Assembly (NCBI RefSeq): GCF_900105065.1
Contig: NZ_LT629749.1
Location: 3,100,001-3,164,000, forward strand
Reading direction: 5' to 3'
Source of the DNA: Friedmanniella luteola
GTDB lineage: Bacteria; Actinomycetota; Actinomycetes; Propionibacteriales; Propionibacteriaceae
Length of the DNA stretch: 64,000 nucleotides
Of the stretch, positions 28,661 to 41,426 are shown piece by piece; position 1 is the stretch's first letter, and every line of letters begins with the position of its first letter. The notes under the pieces were generated by a model, which saw only the letters and a program-made list of their open reading frames with translations, was not told where the DNA came from and did not search any database. A program made the position numbers and the translations under genes.

Positions 28661-29791
28661 ATGACCCGGCTGAGCGCCGACGAGCTGGCCCGTCGCACCC
28701 TGGTCCGGCAGTTCCCCGTCGTCAGCGGCGTGGACGACGCCGCGGTGCTCGAGCTGCTGGACCGCCTGGGCCCCGTCCAGTCCCAGGTGCCGCGCTCCCC
28801 CTTCCTCACCGCGGCCTCCCGGCTGCCCGGGGTCGAGCGGTCGACCGTGCGCCGGCTGTTCGAGGAGCACCGGCTGCTGAAGACGAGCAGCCTCCGCGGC
28901 ACCGTGCACACCGGCGTCGTCGCCCAGTACCCCGGGCTGGACGCGGTCGCCCGGCGGGGGCGGCGCGGCATGGTCGCCGCCCAGCTCCGGCTGAGCCGGG
29001 TCACGCCGGAGGAGCTGCTGGCCGAGCTGGAGGCCTTCGCCGCCGACGCCTGGCGGCCCCGGACCGAGGTGGTGGAGCACGCCGGGGCGTGGCTCGCGGT
29101 GCACGAGTCGGCGGCGGTGGCCGCGTCGGTGACCGCCAGCCCCGTGGCCGCCCTGCTCTGGGGTCACAGCGGCTTGCTGCGACGGCCGCCCGACCAGCGC
29201 TGGGAGACCCGGACGGACGTGCTGCACCGGCGCGCCCGCTCGGTCGTCCCCGGGCTGCCCGAGCCGACCTTCGCGGTGGCGCTGGCCGGCCTGGTCCGGG
29301 TGCACCTCGGCGCGGTCGGGCCGGCGACCCGGGCCGACCTGGCGTTCTTCTGCGGCACCACGCTGGGGGCGGTCGACACCGCCGTCGCGGACCTCGGCGA
29401 GGCGCTGGTCCGGCTCGACGGGCCGGACGGCGAGACCTTCGTCGACCTGGCGGAGCCGGGCCCGGAGGGTCCCGGGCCCGTCGGCGTCCGGCTGCTGCCC
29501 GAGTTCGACGCGCTGCTGGTCGGCTTCCACGGCCGGCACCGCACCCGGTTCCTGGACGCCGAGCAGCTGGTCGAGGTGTGGGCCAAGGCCAACGGGCAGT
29601 TCGCGCCGGTGGTGCTCCGCGAGGGTCGGCTGGTGGCCACCTGGCGCACCGTGGCCGTCCGCTCCTCGGTCCGGGTCGAGGTCCGGCCGCTCAGCCGCTG
29701 CCGGGCGCCGGACGAGGCGGAGCTGGCCGAGCCGGCGGCCGCCGCCGCGCGGGCGCTCGGCGCGGACCTGGCCGACGTCCGGGTGGTCTGA
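28661..29791 (+). CDS. Winged-helix DNA-binding protein of the AlkX/AlkZ-like (HTH_42) family
   Basis: 376 residues. The N-terminal ARRTLVRQFPV and QSQVPRSPFLTAASR segments, the LRGTVHTGVVAQYPGLDAV region and the C-terminal LLPEFDALLVGFHGRHRTRF match the HTH_42 family. That family includes AlkZ/YcaQ DNA glycosylases that unhook crosslinks, as well as uncharacterised actinobacterial relatives. Glycosylase activity here is unproven. It starts at an ATG with a -10 box 6 bases upstream. It is a lone gene converging on galE. Confidence 0.8.
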   Translation: MTRLSADELARRTLVRQFPVVSGVDDAAVLELLDRLGPVQSQVPRSPFLTAASRLPGVERSTVRRLFEEHRLLKTSSLRGTVHTGVVAQYPGLDAVARRGRRGMVAAQLRLSRVTPEELLAELEAFAADAWRPRTEVVEHAGAWLAVHESAAVAASVTASPVAALLWGHSGLLRRPPDQRWETRTDVLHRRARSVVPGLPEPTFAVALAGLVRVHLGAVGPATRADLAFFCGTTLGAVDTAVADLGEALVRLDGPDGETFVDLAEPGPEGPGPVGVRLLPEFDALLVGFHGRHRTRFLDAEQLVEVWAKANGQFAPVVLREGRLVATWRTVAVRSSVRVEVRPLSRCRAPDEAELAEPAAAAARALGADLADVRVV

Positions 29792-29798
29792 CCGGAAG

Positions 29799-30767
29799 TC
29801 AGCGGGCGGCGGCCCGCTGCTGCGCCTCCCAGGCGCTGGCCACCATGGACCGCAGGTCGTGGGTCATCCGCCAGCCCAGGTCGCGGGCGGCCAGCTCGCC
29901 GGAGGCGACGATCCGCGCGGGGTCGCCGGACCGCCGGGGCGCGACCACGGGCTCGAAGTCTAGGCCGGTCACCTCGGCGATGGTGGTCATGATCTGCCGC
30001 ACCGAGACGCCGTCGCCGCTGCCCAGGTTGTAGACCCGCTCGAGCGGGCGACCGTCGGCCAGCGCGTGCGCGGCGGCCAGGTGGGTGGCGGCCAGGTCCT
30101 CCACGTGGATGTAGTCGCGGACGCAGGTGCCGTCCGGGGTCGGGTAGTCGTCGCCGTTGATCTGCGGCGTCCGACCTTCCGCCAGCAGCCTCAGCACGAC
30201 CGGGAACAGGTTGTGCGGGCTGGTGTCGTAGAGCTCCGGGGTCGCCGAGCCGACGACGTTGAAGTAGCGCAGCGAGGTGTGCCGCAGACCCGCCGCCTTC
30301 TCCTGGTCAGCCAGCAGCCACTCCCCGATCAGCTTCGACTCCCCGTACGGGGACTCGGGCGAGGTCGGCGTCGACTCCGTCACCAGGTCGACGTCGGGCG
30401 TCCCGTAGGTGGCGGCGGAGGAGGAGAAGACGAGCTGGTCGACCCCGACCGCCTGCATCTGCTCGAGCAGGGTCGCCGTGCCGGTCACGTTCTGCTGGTA
30501 GGTCAGCAGCGGCCGGGTCACCGAGACCCCGGCGTACTTGAAACCGGCGAGGTGCACGACACCGGTGACCTCGTGCTCGACGAGGGTGTGCCGCACCAGG
30601 TCGCCGTCGAGGATCGTCCCGCGGACGAAGGGCACGTCGGCCGGCACGAACTGCGGGTGGCCGCTGGTCAGGGCGTCGAGCACCACCACCGGGGTGCCGG
30701 CCTGCACGAACGCGCGGACGACGTGCGCGCCGATGTAGCCCGCCCCTCCGGTCACCAACCAGGCCAT
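29799..30767 (-). CDS. galE: UDP-glucose 4-epimerase
   Basis: A 322-residue extended short-chain dehydrogenase interconverting UDP-glucose and UDP-galactose for sugar use and cell-surface polymers. The NAD-binding motif is VTGGAGYIGAHVV at the N-terminus, the catalytic Ser is in SSSAATYG, and the Tyr/Lys pair is in SPYGESKL. NLFPVVLRLLAEGRTPQINGDDY and TCVRDYIHVEDLA are GalE signatures. ATG at 30767 follows AGGAGGAGG. Other galactose (Leloir) genes are not adjacent. Confidence 0.95.
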   Translation of the reverse strand: MAWLVTGGAGYIGAHVVRAFVQAGTPVVVLDALTSGHPQFVPADVPFVRGTILDGDLVRHTLVEHEVTGVVHLAGFKYAGVSVTRPLLTYQQNVTGTATLLEQMQAVGVDQLVFSSSAATYGTPDVDLVTESTPTSPESPYGESKLIGEWLLADQEKAAGLRHTSLRYFNVVGSATPELYDTSPHNLFPVVLRLLAEGRTPQINGDDYPTPDGTCVRDYIHVEDLAATHLAAAHALADGRPLERVYNLGSGDGVSVRQIMTTIAEVTGLDFEPVVAPRRSGDPARIVASGELAARDLGWRMTHDLRSMVASAWEAQQRAAAR

Positions 30768-30867
30768 CGGTCCTCCTCCTGGGGGGCTGCGGCCCCCCCG
30801 TCGTCGGCTGCCGATCCTACGGGGACGCCCCCGCGGCGCGGGGATGTGAGGTCCCCGACTCCGGACC

Positions 30868-30924
30868 GTCACCGCACGAAACACGCTCGTCACCTGACGG
30901 GGGGAACTGTCACACCGGTGTAAC
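30868..30924 (+). promoter_or_regulatory. GTCAC repeat cluster, probable GlnR-type operator of amtB-glnK-glnD
   Basis: GTCAC occurs at 30868, 30889 and 30909, spaced 21 and 20 bases apart (two helical turns). GAAAC at 30878 lies 6 bases before the second copy. The third copy is followed after 6 bases by GTAAC (30920-30924). This resembles the actinobacterial GlnR box (GTnAC-n6-GAAAC). It lies 115-172 bases upstream of the ammonium transporter gene. Confidence 0.6.
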
Positions 30925-31039
30925 CGTCAGCGCCCCGGCCGCAACACGAGCCGGACAGAGTTCACGTGTCCCCCACCAGCGTCCACCGATCCAGCCCGGC
31001 GGACGTCCACCCACCCGTTCCTTCACCGGAAGAAGCAAC

Positions 31040-35126
<4,087 letters not shown>

Positions 35127-35200
35127 GGTCCGCCGGCGCCCGGTCCCGGCGACCGGACCCCGCGCGGGTGCTGCCGAGCGGGGTGGCCCTCGAACGCCCA

Positions 35201-35266
35201 CAGGGGCCGCGAGCGCGGCCGGTGGACGGGCCCGGCGACGAGCCCAGGGGCCGGGAGCGCGGCCGG
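35201..35266. repeat. 22-base direct repeat with internal hairpins
   Basis: CAGGGGCCGCGAGCGCGGCC-type units at 35201-35222 and 35245-35266 match at 21 of 22 positions, 44 bases apart. The first contains GGCCGC-gagc-GCGGCC, a 6-bp hairpin. They lie between the convergent glnD and kinase genes and may help terminate transcription. Confidence 0.5.
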
Positions 35267-35279
35267 CCGGCGCGGCCCC

Positions 35280-36221
35280 TCAGCCGCGGGCCAGCAGCTC
35301 CTCGACCTCGGCCGTCGTCGGCGGCTGCGCGCCCTGCCGGGAGCAGACGATCGACGCCGCCGCGGCGCCCCGGCGCAGCGACTCGGCCAGACCCAGCCCG
35401 CGCTCGGCGTGGCCGTCGAGGAAGCCGGCCATGAAGGTGTCCCCGGCCCCGACCGTGTCGACGACCTCGGTCGGGAACCCGGGCACCCGGGTCACGGCGC
35501 CACCCGGCTCGACGGCGAGCCCGCCGCCGGCGCCCAGGGTGACCACGGCCAGGCCCAGGCCGTACTCCTCCACCCAGCCGGCGGCGATGGCGACCGGGTC
35601 GCCCGCGAGACCCGCCCGGGCGAGGAACTCGATGTCGGCGTCACTGGCCTTGACGACCCCGCGGCGGCGCCCGACGGCGCGCAGCCACGGCTGCACCTTG
35701 GCCCAGTAGGCCTCCGGGTCGGTGATCACCGTCGGCCGGACGTTGATGTCGTAGGAGACACCGGAGGGCACCGACGCCATCCACGCGAGCAGCACCTCGG
35801 CGCCGGGGCTGACGACGCAGGACAGCGAGGCGATGTGCAGCCAGTCCTGCGCCTGCAGCACGGGCAGCTCCTCGGCCCGCCAGCCGAAGTTCGCGGTGTC
35901 GTCGAAGTGGAAGGTGTAGCTGGCCACGCCCTCGGCGTCGAGGCTGACGACGGCGATGGACGTGGCCTGGGACGACTCCGTGGCCAGGTCCAGCTGCACG
36001 CCGGCACCGGTGATGTGGCCGCGCAGCTGGCCCCCGAACGCGTCGTCGGAGATCCGGCCGAGGAAGTGCACGTCGTCGCCCAGCTGGCCGAGCGCGACCG
36101 CGGAGTTCATCGGACCGCCCGCGGAGAGGGCCAGCCAGGTCGTCCGGAAGGTGTCGTCCGAGCTCTGCTCGTCCTGGACCAGGTCGATGAGGGTCTCCCC
36201 GCACACCACGAAACGCGTCAT
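35280..36221 (-). CDS. PfkB-family carbohydrate kinase
   Basis: A 313-residue ribokinase-fold sugar kinase. The N-terminal CGETLIDLV, the GG-containing LSAGGPMNSAVALGQLG and the catalytic signature DTVGAGDTFMAGFL (catalytic Asp) are present. It phosphorylates a sugar, often fructose, ribose or a nucleoside; the exact substrate is unclear. ATG at 36221 is only 11 bases after the DUF4192 gene's stop, so the two are probably co-transcribed. Confidence 0.9.
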   Translation of the reverse strand: MTRFVVCGETLIDLVQDEQSSDDTFRTTWLALSAGGPMNSAVALGQLGDDVHFLGRISDDAFGGQLRGHITGAGVQLDLATESSQATSIAVVSLDAEGVASYTFHFDDTANFGWRAEELPVLQAQDWLHIASLSCVVSPGAEVLLAWMASVPSGVSYDINVRPTVITDPEAYWAKVQPWLRAVGRRRGVVKASDADIEFLARAGLAGDPVAIAAGWVEEYGLGLAVVTLGAGGGLAVEPGGAVTRVPGFPTEVVDTVGAGDTFMAGFLDGHAERGLGLAESLRRGAAAASIVCSRQGAQPPTTAEVEELLARG

Positions 36222-36232
36222 ACCCAGGCAAC

Positions 36233-37285
36233 CTAGTGGAGCCCCGGGACGCCGGCCACGGCGCCGACCTCGGCGCGCAGGCCGCCGACCATCTCGTCCC
36301 ACAGGCTGGGCGGCAGCGCCCGCTCGCTGAGCTCGGCGAGCAGGTGGCCGAGCGTGCAGCCCGGGTCGTCGCGCTCCAGCCGCTCCACGCAGCAGTTGAG
36401 CAGGGCGCCGTTGCCACCGATCCAGGCCGCGGCCCCGAGCAGGGCGACCGGAGCCGACGCGACCTCCGGTGGCGCCACGGCCACCACCTGCGCCCAGAGC
36501 CGCTGGTGCCCCTCCGCGGCCGACCGGCTCATCAGGGCCCAGCCGACGTCGCGCACGGCGAGGTCCAGTCCCAGCACGGCCAGCCGCACGGCGACCTCCT
36601 CGTCCACCGCCCCGCCACCAGCCACCGCGGCCTCGACCGCGGCGGCCAGGGCGGCGGCCGCCGTCGGCCGGTCCACCCCGGCCCAGCGGGAGCGGGCCAG
36701 CCCCACCAGCCCGCGGAGCCGGGGCAGCGCGTCGGGGCCCGGCCCCCCGACCAGCTCGACCAGCGCGGCACGGCTCCGCCCGGCCACCAGCCCCCGGTAG
36801 ACCGCCTCCGCCGCCAGCGGGTGGGCGTCGGGGTCGAACACCGCGCCGCCGGCCGGGCAGCAGCCGCTCGTGCAGCTGAGCGACCACCAGCGGGCCCGGC
36901 TGACCAGCACCACCTCGCGCACCGGCACGGCCCCGACGACGCCCGTGCGGACCTGCTCCAGGGTGGCCCGGGTGGCGCCCTGGTCGTCCCCGTAGCCGAC
37001 CAGCACCAGCGCGTCGACGCCGTGCTGGGTGGTCAGCTGCCGCACCTGCGCCGCCACCCCCGGCGCGTCGGCCGGGCGCGGGAGGTCCAGCCGGGCCGTC
37101 AGCAGCACCCGGCCCCGGCGGCAGAGCACGACGACCAGCGACTCCTCGGGGTGGAAACCCAGCAGGTAGGGGATGACGGCCAGGAAGTCTGCGGGCCGTC
37201 GGACCCGGAGGCGGTGCGGGTCCGGCGGCCGGCCCCGGGAGGCGGCGGGCCGGTCGGGCAGGGGCTGCGGGCGGTGGACGGTCAT
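36233..37285 (-). CDS. DUF4192 family protein
   Basis: 350 residues with the actinobacterial DUF4192 hallmark near residues 33-55 (FLAVIPYLLGFHPEESLVVV), ARLDLPRP after it, and LGAAAWIGGNGALLNCCVERL near the C-terminus. No catalytic motif or membrane segment is evident. Members occur widely in actinobacteria with no established function. Four Cys lie close together near residues 136-143 (SCTSGCCPAGG), a possible metal site. It is likely co-transcribed with the PfkB-type kinase gene. Confidence 0.85.
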   Translation of the reverse strand: MTVHRPQPLPDRPAASRGRPPDPHRLRVRRPADFLAVIPYLLGFHPEESLVVVLCRRGRVLLTARLDLPRPADAPGVAAQVRQLTTQHGVDALVLVGYGDDQGATRATLEQVRTGVVGAVPVREVVLVSRARWWSLSCTSGCCPAGGAVFDPDAHPLAAEAVYRGLVAGRSRAALVELVGGPGPDALPRLRGLVGLARSRWAGVDRPTAAAALAAAVEAAVAGGGAVDEEVAVRLAVLGLDLAVRDVGWALMSRSAAEGHQRLWAQVVAVAPPEVASAPVALLGAAAWIGGNGALLNCCVERLERDDPGCTLGHLLAELSERALPPSLWDEMVGGLRAEVGAVAGVPGLH

Positions 37286-37412
37286 GCCGCCACCCTCCGG
37301 ACGGCGGCGCCGACCGCACGCCGCCCGGCCCCCCTGGGGACGGCGCGCCGGTCCGCCGGGGACCTGTGGACGGAGCGTCGCCGGGCGCGCCGCTGACCGG
37401 GCCGGACCGCGC

Positions 37413-37418
37413 TACCGT
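37413..37418 (+). promoter_or_regulatory. -10 box (TACCGT) of a probable leaderless promoter
   Basis: TACCGT is followed by exactly six bases and the ATG at 37425. No Shine-Dalgarno sequence is seen. Confidence 0.5.
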
Positions 37419-37424
37419 GGCCGG

Positions 37425-38066
37425 ATGAGCGAGCGGCCGGGGAGCGCTGACGGCCTGGGCCGCAGCTCGGAGGGCACGCCGGACTTCGCCCAGCCGCCCC
37501 CACGGGTCGCCCCGGCCCCACCGCCTCCGCCGACGCCCCCGCTGCGGCCCGCCGGGGACGTCCCCACGTCCCGCCGGCCCGCCGTGGTCACCGCCGTCGT
37601 GGTGCTGGTGGTTGCCGCCGTGACCGCGCTCGGCACGCTGGCCGCCTGGCGGGCCGACACCCGGGCGGTCCCGGCACCCGCCAGCACGAGCCGGCCGGCG
37701 CCCAGCCCGGCGGATCCCGACCGGGACACCATCCTCTTCACCGGCGCGCACGGCACCGGGAAGCTGGCGGTCCGCGAGCACACCTGGGAGAGCGGCAGCC
37801 CCGACCGGCTGCGGCTGAGCGTCGAGCTGTCCTGCACCACCGGCACCGTCGACCACGGCCCGGACTCCTTCCAGCTGTTCGACGCCACCGGCACCCTGGT
37901 CGAGCCCTCCCCCGTGAGCGGCGGCCCGGGCTCGATCGGCTACGGCACCCTCGGTCCGGGTGAGCTGGTCCGGGGCGACGTCGTCTTCGAGGTCTCCCGC
38001 CAGGTCGTGACCCTGGTGCTCAGCGACGACGCCGGCTCGGTGACGGCGCTGCGGATCACCGACTGA
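37425..38066 (+). CDS. Membrane-anchored DUF4352-like exported protein
   Basis: 213 residues. A Pro-rich cytoplasmic N-terminus (PPPPPTPPLRP) is followed by one membrane helix (about 52-75), a Pro/Ser/Ala linker and an extracytoplasmic beta-rich domain. That domain, with LSVELSCTTG, FQLFDATGTLVEPS, LGPGELVRGDVVFEVSRQ and ALRITD, resembles the DUF4352 (telokin-like) fold. Its role is unknown. It probably has its own leaderless promoter. Confidence 0.65.
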   Translation: MSERPGSADGLGRSSEGTPDFAQPPPRVAPAPPPPPTPPLRPAGDVPTSRRPAVVTAVVVLVVAAVTALGTLAAWRADTRAVPAPASTSRPAPSPADPDRDTILFTGAHGTGKLAVREHTWESGSPDRLRLSVELSCTTGTVDHGPDSFQLFDATGTLVEPSPVSGGPGSIGYGTLGPGELVRGDVVFEVSRQVVTLVLSDDAGSVTALRITD

Positions 38067-38110
38067 CCCGCGGCGCGGCTCCGTGTCCCGGTGGAGCGCG
38101 CGACACGGCC

Positions 38111-38116
38111 TAGGCT
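38111..38116 (+). promoter_or_regulatory. -10 box (TAGGCT) of a probable leaderless promoter
   Basis: TAGGCT is followed by exactly six bases and the GTG at 38123, the same geometry as at 521 and 37413. Confidence 0.5.
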
Positions 38117-38122
38117 CTGCGG

Positions 38123-39097
38123 GTGCAGATCGAGCAGCTCACCGTCAACGACTGGGAGGTCCTCCGGCTCAGCGACGACACGGTCAGCCTGGACGTCGTC
38201 CCCGCGCTGGGCGGCACCGTCACGGCCCTCCGTCGCCGCTCCGACGACGCCTCGCTGCTCTGGAGCACCCCCTGGGGGCTCCGCCGCCGCGGTGCCTGGT
38301 CGCTGCCCGGCAGCTCCGAGGCGCAGATGGTCGACACCTACCCCGGCGGGTGGCAGACGCTGTTCCCCAACGGCGGCGACACCGCCGTCGTCGGCGGGGT
38401 GGAGTGGGGCCACCACGGGGAGGCCCGGCTGACCTGGCTGGACTGGGCGGTGGACGGTGAGGCGCTGGTGCTGACCGGCCGGCTGGTCCGCTCCCCCTTC
38501 ACGCTCCGCAAGCGGTTCGCGCTGGAGGGCGGCGAGGTCGTCCTCGACGAGACGGTCCACAACGTCGGCGGCGAGGCCGTCGAGCTGATGTGGGGCTCGC
38601 AGCTGGCCCTGGGCGGCGACCTCGTCGGGCCCGGCAGCAGCGTCGCGACCTCGGCCAGCACGGTGCACCCCGACCCCCGGTTCAGCATCAGCACCAGCTA
38701 CGACGACCTGATGCCCTGGCCCCGGTCGCACGGCCAGCGCACGGTGGTCAACCTGTCGCGGCTCCCCGGCCCCGACGCGGACGAGACCCGGCTGGCCTAC
38801 CTCGCCGACTTCGACACCCCCACCGTCACGGTCCGCAGCCCCGACCGCCGGGTGGGCCTGGACCTGACCTGGGACGAGAGCTGGCCCTACCTCTGGTACT
38901 CGATGGAGGCCGGCGGCCGGCACGGCTTCCCCTGGTACTCCCGCGGCTACTTCCTGGCGCTCACCCCCGGCACCGGCTGGCCAGCGCACGGCCTCCACGA
39001 GGCCCGGCGGGCGTCCGCCACCACGACGTGGGTCCAGCCCGACGAGGAGCGCACCACGCGGGTGCGGCTGCGGGTGCACCCGGAGCCCGTCCGCTGA
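38123..39097 (+). CDS. Aldose 1-epimerase-like (galactose mutarotase fold) protein
   Basis: A 324-residue beta-sandwich sugar-binding protein. Family features are LDVVPALGGTVTALRRR, QMVDTYPGGWQTLFPNGGD, EWGHHGEARL (catalytic-type His) and ESWPYLWYSMEAGG. It probably interconverts sugar anomers or binds a related sugar; the Trp-rich pocket hints at an oligosaccharide or hexose. A GTG start is used with a -10 box 6 bases upstream. Its stop overlaps the next gene's probable start (CTGA). Confidence 0.82.
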   Translation: MQIEQLTVNDWEVLRLSDDTVSLDVVPALGGTVTALRRRSDDASLLWSTPWGLRRRGAWSLPGSSEAQMVDTYPGGWQTLFPNGGDTAVVGGVEWGHHGEARLTWLDWAVDGEALVLTGRLVRSPFTLRKRFALEGGEVVLDETVHNVGGEAVELMWGSQLALGGDLVGPGSSVATSASTVHPDPRFSISTSYDDLMPWPRSHGQRTVVNLSRLPGPDADETRLAYLADFDTPTVTVRSPDRRVGLDLTWDESWPYLWYSMEAGGRHGFPWYSRGYFLALTPGTGWPAHGLHEARRASATTTWVQPDEERTTRVRLRVHPEPVR

Positions 39098-39828
39098 GCC
39101 GCCACCAGCCGGCCGGCGACGTCGGTCACGTCGACGAGCCGCACGCCTCCGGCCTGGCCAACCGGCTCAACGGGCTGCGCGCGGCCGTGCTGGGCGCCAA
39201 CGACGGCATCGTCTCCGTCGCCGCGGTCGCGGTCGGGGTGGCCGGCGCGACGCCGGCGCTCGCCCCGGTGCTGACGGCCGGCGCCGCGGCGCTGGTGGGC
39301 GGCGCGGTGTCGATGGCGCTCGGGGAGTACGTGTCGGTGAGCAGCCAGCGGGACAGCGAGCGGACGCTGATCGCGAAGGAGGAGGCCGAGCTCGCCGCCA
39401 TGCCGGAGGCGGAGCTCGACGAGCTGACCGAGCTGTACCGGGCGCGCGGGCTGAGCCCGACGACCGCCCGGGCGGTCGCGGAGGAGCTCACGGCCCAGGA
39501 CGCCCTCGGCGCCCACCTGGAGGCCGAGCTGAACATCGACCGGGACGACCTGGTCAGTCCCTGGCACGCCGCCGGGGCCTCGGCGGCCGCCTTCGTGGCC
39601 GGGGCCCTGCTGCCGATGCTCGCCGTGCTGCTGCTCCCGCAGGCCTCCCGGGTCCTGGGGACGGTCATCGCCGTCCTGGTCGCCCTCGCGCTGACCGGGG
39701 CCGCCGGCGCGCGGCTGGGCGGCAGTCCTCTGCTGCGGCCGACCCTGCGGGTGGTCGTCGGCGGCGCGGTCGCGCTGGCCGCGACGTTCGCGATCGGCCG
39801 GCTGCTGGGCACCACCGTGCTCGGCTGA
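39094..39828 (+). CDS. VIT/CCC1-family membrane transporter; probable CTG start
   Basis: About 244 residues of the VIT1/CCC1 iron/manganese transporter family. Features are NRLNGLRAAVLGANDGIVS, a GGAVSMALGEYVSVSSQRDSE cytoplasmic hinge with acidic helices, and three C-terminal helices. No ATG, GTG or TTG exists in frame between 39028 and 39187; the latter would cut into the first helix. CTG at 39094 overlaps the previous stop (CTGA), and GGAG lies 8 bases upstream (39082-39085), so CTG is the favoured start. The metal specificity is not visible. Confidence 0.85.
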   Translation: MSRHQPAGDVGHVDEPHASGLANRLNGLRAAVLGANDGIVSVAAVAVGVAGATPALAPVLTAGAAALVGGAVSMALGEYVSVSSQRDSERTLIAKEEAELAAMPEAELDELTELYRARGLSPTTARAVAEELTAQDALGAHLEAELNIDRDDLVSPWHAAGASAAAFVAGALLPMLAVLLLPQASRVLGTVIAVLVALALTGAAGARLGGSPLLRPTLRVVVGGAVALAATFAIGRLLGTTVLG

Positions 39829-39946
39829 CCCCCCGGACGGACCAGCCGGACCGCCGGCCAGCCCGCCGGCCGACCCGCCGCTTGAACCGCCGGGGCACCC
39901 TGGAGGTCCGAGACCGCGCCGGCGGACCCCGGCCCCGAGGAGCACC

Positions 39947-40555
39947 GTGAAGCAGGAGATCGTCCGCCCCGCCCGTGCGGCCCTGGTGATGGTGGCCCTG
40001 CTCGCCGCCCTGTGGCTGCTGGAGGTCGTCGACCAGCTGAGCGGCGGCGCGCTGGACGCCTACGGCATCGAGGCGCGCGAGCTGGACGGGCTGCCGGAGA
40101 TCTTCACCGCACCGTTCCTGCACGCCGGCTTCGAGCACCTGCTCAGCAACACCGTCCCGTTCGCCGTGCTCGGCTTCCTCGTGCTGCTCGGCGGGGTCGC
40201 GCGCTGGCTGCTGTCCTCGCTGACCAGCATCGTGTCGTCGGGACTCTTCGCCTGGCTGCTGACCCCGGCCGGCACGGTGGTCCTCGGGGCCAGCGGGCTC
40301 GTCTTCGGCTGGCTCACCTACCTCGTCGTCCGCGGGGTGTGGTCACGTCGCCCGATCCAGGTCCTCGTCGGGCTGGCCGTGCTGCTCGTCTACGGCAGCC
40401 TCATCTGGGGCGTGCTGCCCGGCGCCGCCGGCATCAGCTGGCAGGCCCACCTCGGCGGTGCCGTCGGCGGGGTGCTGGCCGCCTGGCTGCTGCACCGCCG
40501 CCGCGCGGCCGCGCCCGCCGCCGCGCGCCGGGTGGGTCAGACCTCGTCCTGGTGA
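39947..40555 (+). CDS. Rhomboid-family intramembrane serine protease
   Basis: 202 residues with six membrane helices. The rhomboid HxxxHxxxN pattern is in FLHAGFEHLLSNTVPF, the catalytic Ser116 is in GASG, and the partner His168 is in WQAHLGGAVGG. It should cleave membrane-spanning substrates; none is identifiable here. GTG at 39947 is preceded by GAGGAG. It converges on the small HPt gene with an 18-base overlap at the 3' ends (40537-40555). Confidence 0.93.
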   Translation: MKQEIVRPARAALVMVALLAALWLLEVVDQLSGGALDAYGIEARELDGLPEIFTAPFLHAGFEHLLSNTVPFAVLGFLVLLGGVARWLLSSLTSIVSSGLFAWLLTPAGTVVLGASGLVFGWLTYLVVRGVWSRRPIQVLVGLAVLLVYGSLIWGVLPGAAGISWQAHLGGAVGGVLAAWLLHRRRAAAPAAARRVGQTSSW

Positions 40556-40908
40556 TCGCCGGCCGCGGTCAGGTCCGTCCGCAGCTCGGCGAGCTGGGCC
40601 CGCACCCGTTCCCGGCCCGCGGCGTCGCCGCCGGCGGGCGGGCCGTCCCGGAACCACTGCTCCAGGTCGGCCGCCAGCACGGAGGAGCGTCGCCGGCCGA
40701 AGGTGCCGGCCGAGCCCACCACCTGGTGCGCGGCCGCCACGGCGGCCTCCCGGTGCTCGGCGTCCAGCCGACCCGCCTCGAGCGCTGCCTGCGCCTCCTC
40801 GAGGACGGCGGTCCGGGCGAGGTTGGCCTCCCGTGCGGAGGCGGCCAGCGTGCGCATCAGGGCCCGCAGGGCGTCGTCGGGATCCGGGTGGGGCTGCTCG
40901 GGTACCAC
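40537..40908 (-). CDS. Histidine phosphotransfer (HPt) domain protein
   Basis: 123 residues, essentially one HPt four-helix domain. His61 in AHQVVGSAGTFG is the expected phospho-acceptor, matching the HPt pattern HxxxGSAxxxG. It passes phosphate between a receiver and another receiver in a multistep relay. GTG at 40908 follows GGAGGACGACGC, and the gene lies 15 bases after the single-domain receiver, so the two are co-transcribed. Divergent from them is a PAS histidine kinase. Confidence 0.85.
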   Translation of the reverse strand: MVPEQPHPDPDDALRALMRTLAASAREANLARTAVLEEAQAALEAGRLDAEHREAAVAAAHQVVGSAGTFGRRRSSVLAADLEQWFRDGPPAGGDAAGRERVRAQLAELRTDLTAAGDHQDEV

Positions 40909-40923
40909 GCGTCGTCCTCCGTC

Positions 40924-41304
40924 TCACCACCCGAGCAGCCGCGCCACCTCGGCCGGCAGGCTCATCGGGTCGAAGGGCTTCGGTATTACACCAGACACGT
41001 CGAGGTGCTCCCACTGCTGGTGCCCCTCGCCGCCGACCTTCGCGGTCAGGAAGATGACCGGGATGTCGCGGGTGGCGGGCTCCCGGCGCAGGGCCACCAC
41101 GGTGCTCGGTCCGTCCATGCCCGGCATCATCACGTCGAGCAGCAGGGCGTCCGGCCGCTCGCGGAGCGCCACCTCGGCCGCCTCGGCGCCCGAGCTCGCC
41201 GTCAGGACCTCCCAGCCGCCGACCATCTCCAACGACACCTTCGCGACCTCGCGCAGCAGGTCGTCGTCGTCGACGACCAGCACTCGCCGTGCTCTCACGC
41301 CCAC
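40924..41304 (-). CDS. Single-domain response regulator (receiver)
   Basis: A 126-residue CheY-like receiver. The acidic pocket is VVDDDD near residue 12, the phospho-acceptor is Asp57 in LLLDVMMPGMDG, and the Thr and Lys are in IFLTAK and PKPFDP. With no output domain it presumably acts on the downstream HPt protein or another partner. Starts at GTG 41304 or 41298 are both possible. It is divergent from the histidine kinase gene. Confidence 0.92.
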   Translation of the reverse strand: MGVRARRVLVVDDDDLLREVAKVSLEMVGGWEVLTASSGAEAAEVALRERPDALLLDVMMPGMDGPSTVVALRREPATRDIPVIFLTAKVGGEGHQQWEHLDVSGVIPKPFDPMSLPAEVARLLGW

Positions 41305-41426
41305 CGTCCCAGGAGCGCCACGTCGCCGCCCATCCTCGCCCTCACCTCCGGCCCGCCGCCGCGTGCGCGCCGCGGTCCACTCGTGTCGAGCATGCTAGCC
41401 GCGCGCCAGTGGTAGCGTCACCGTCC

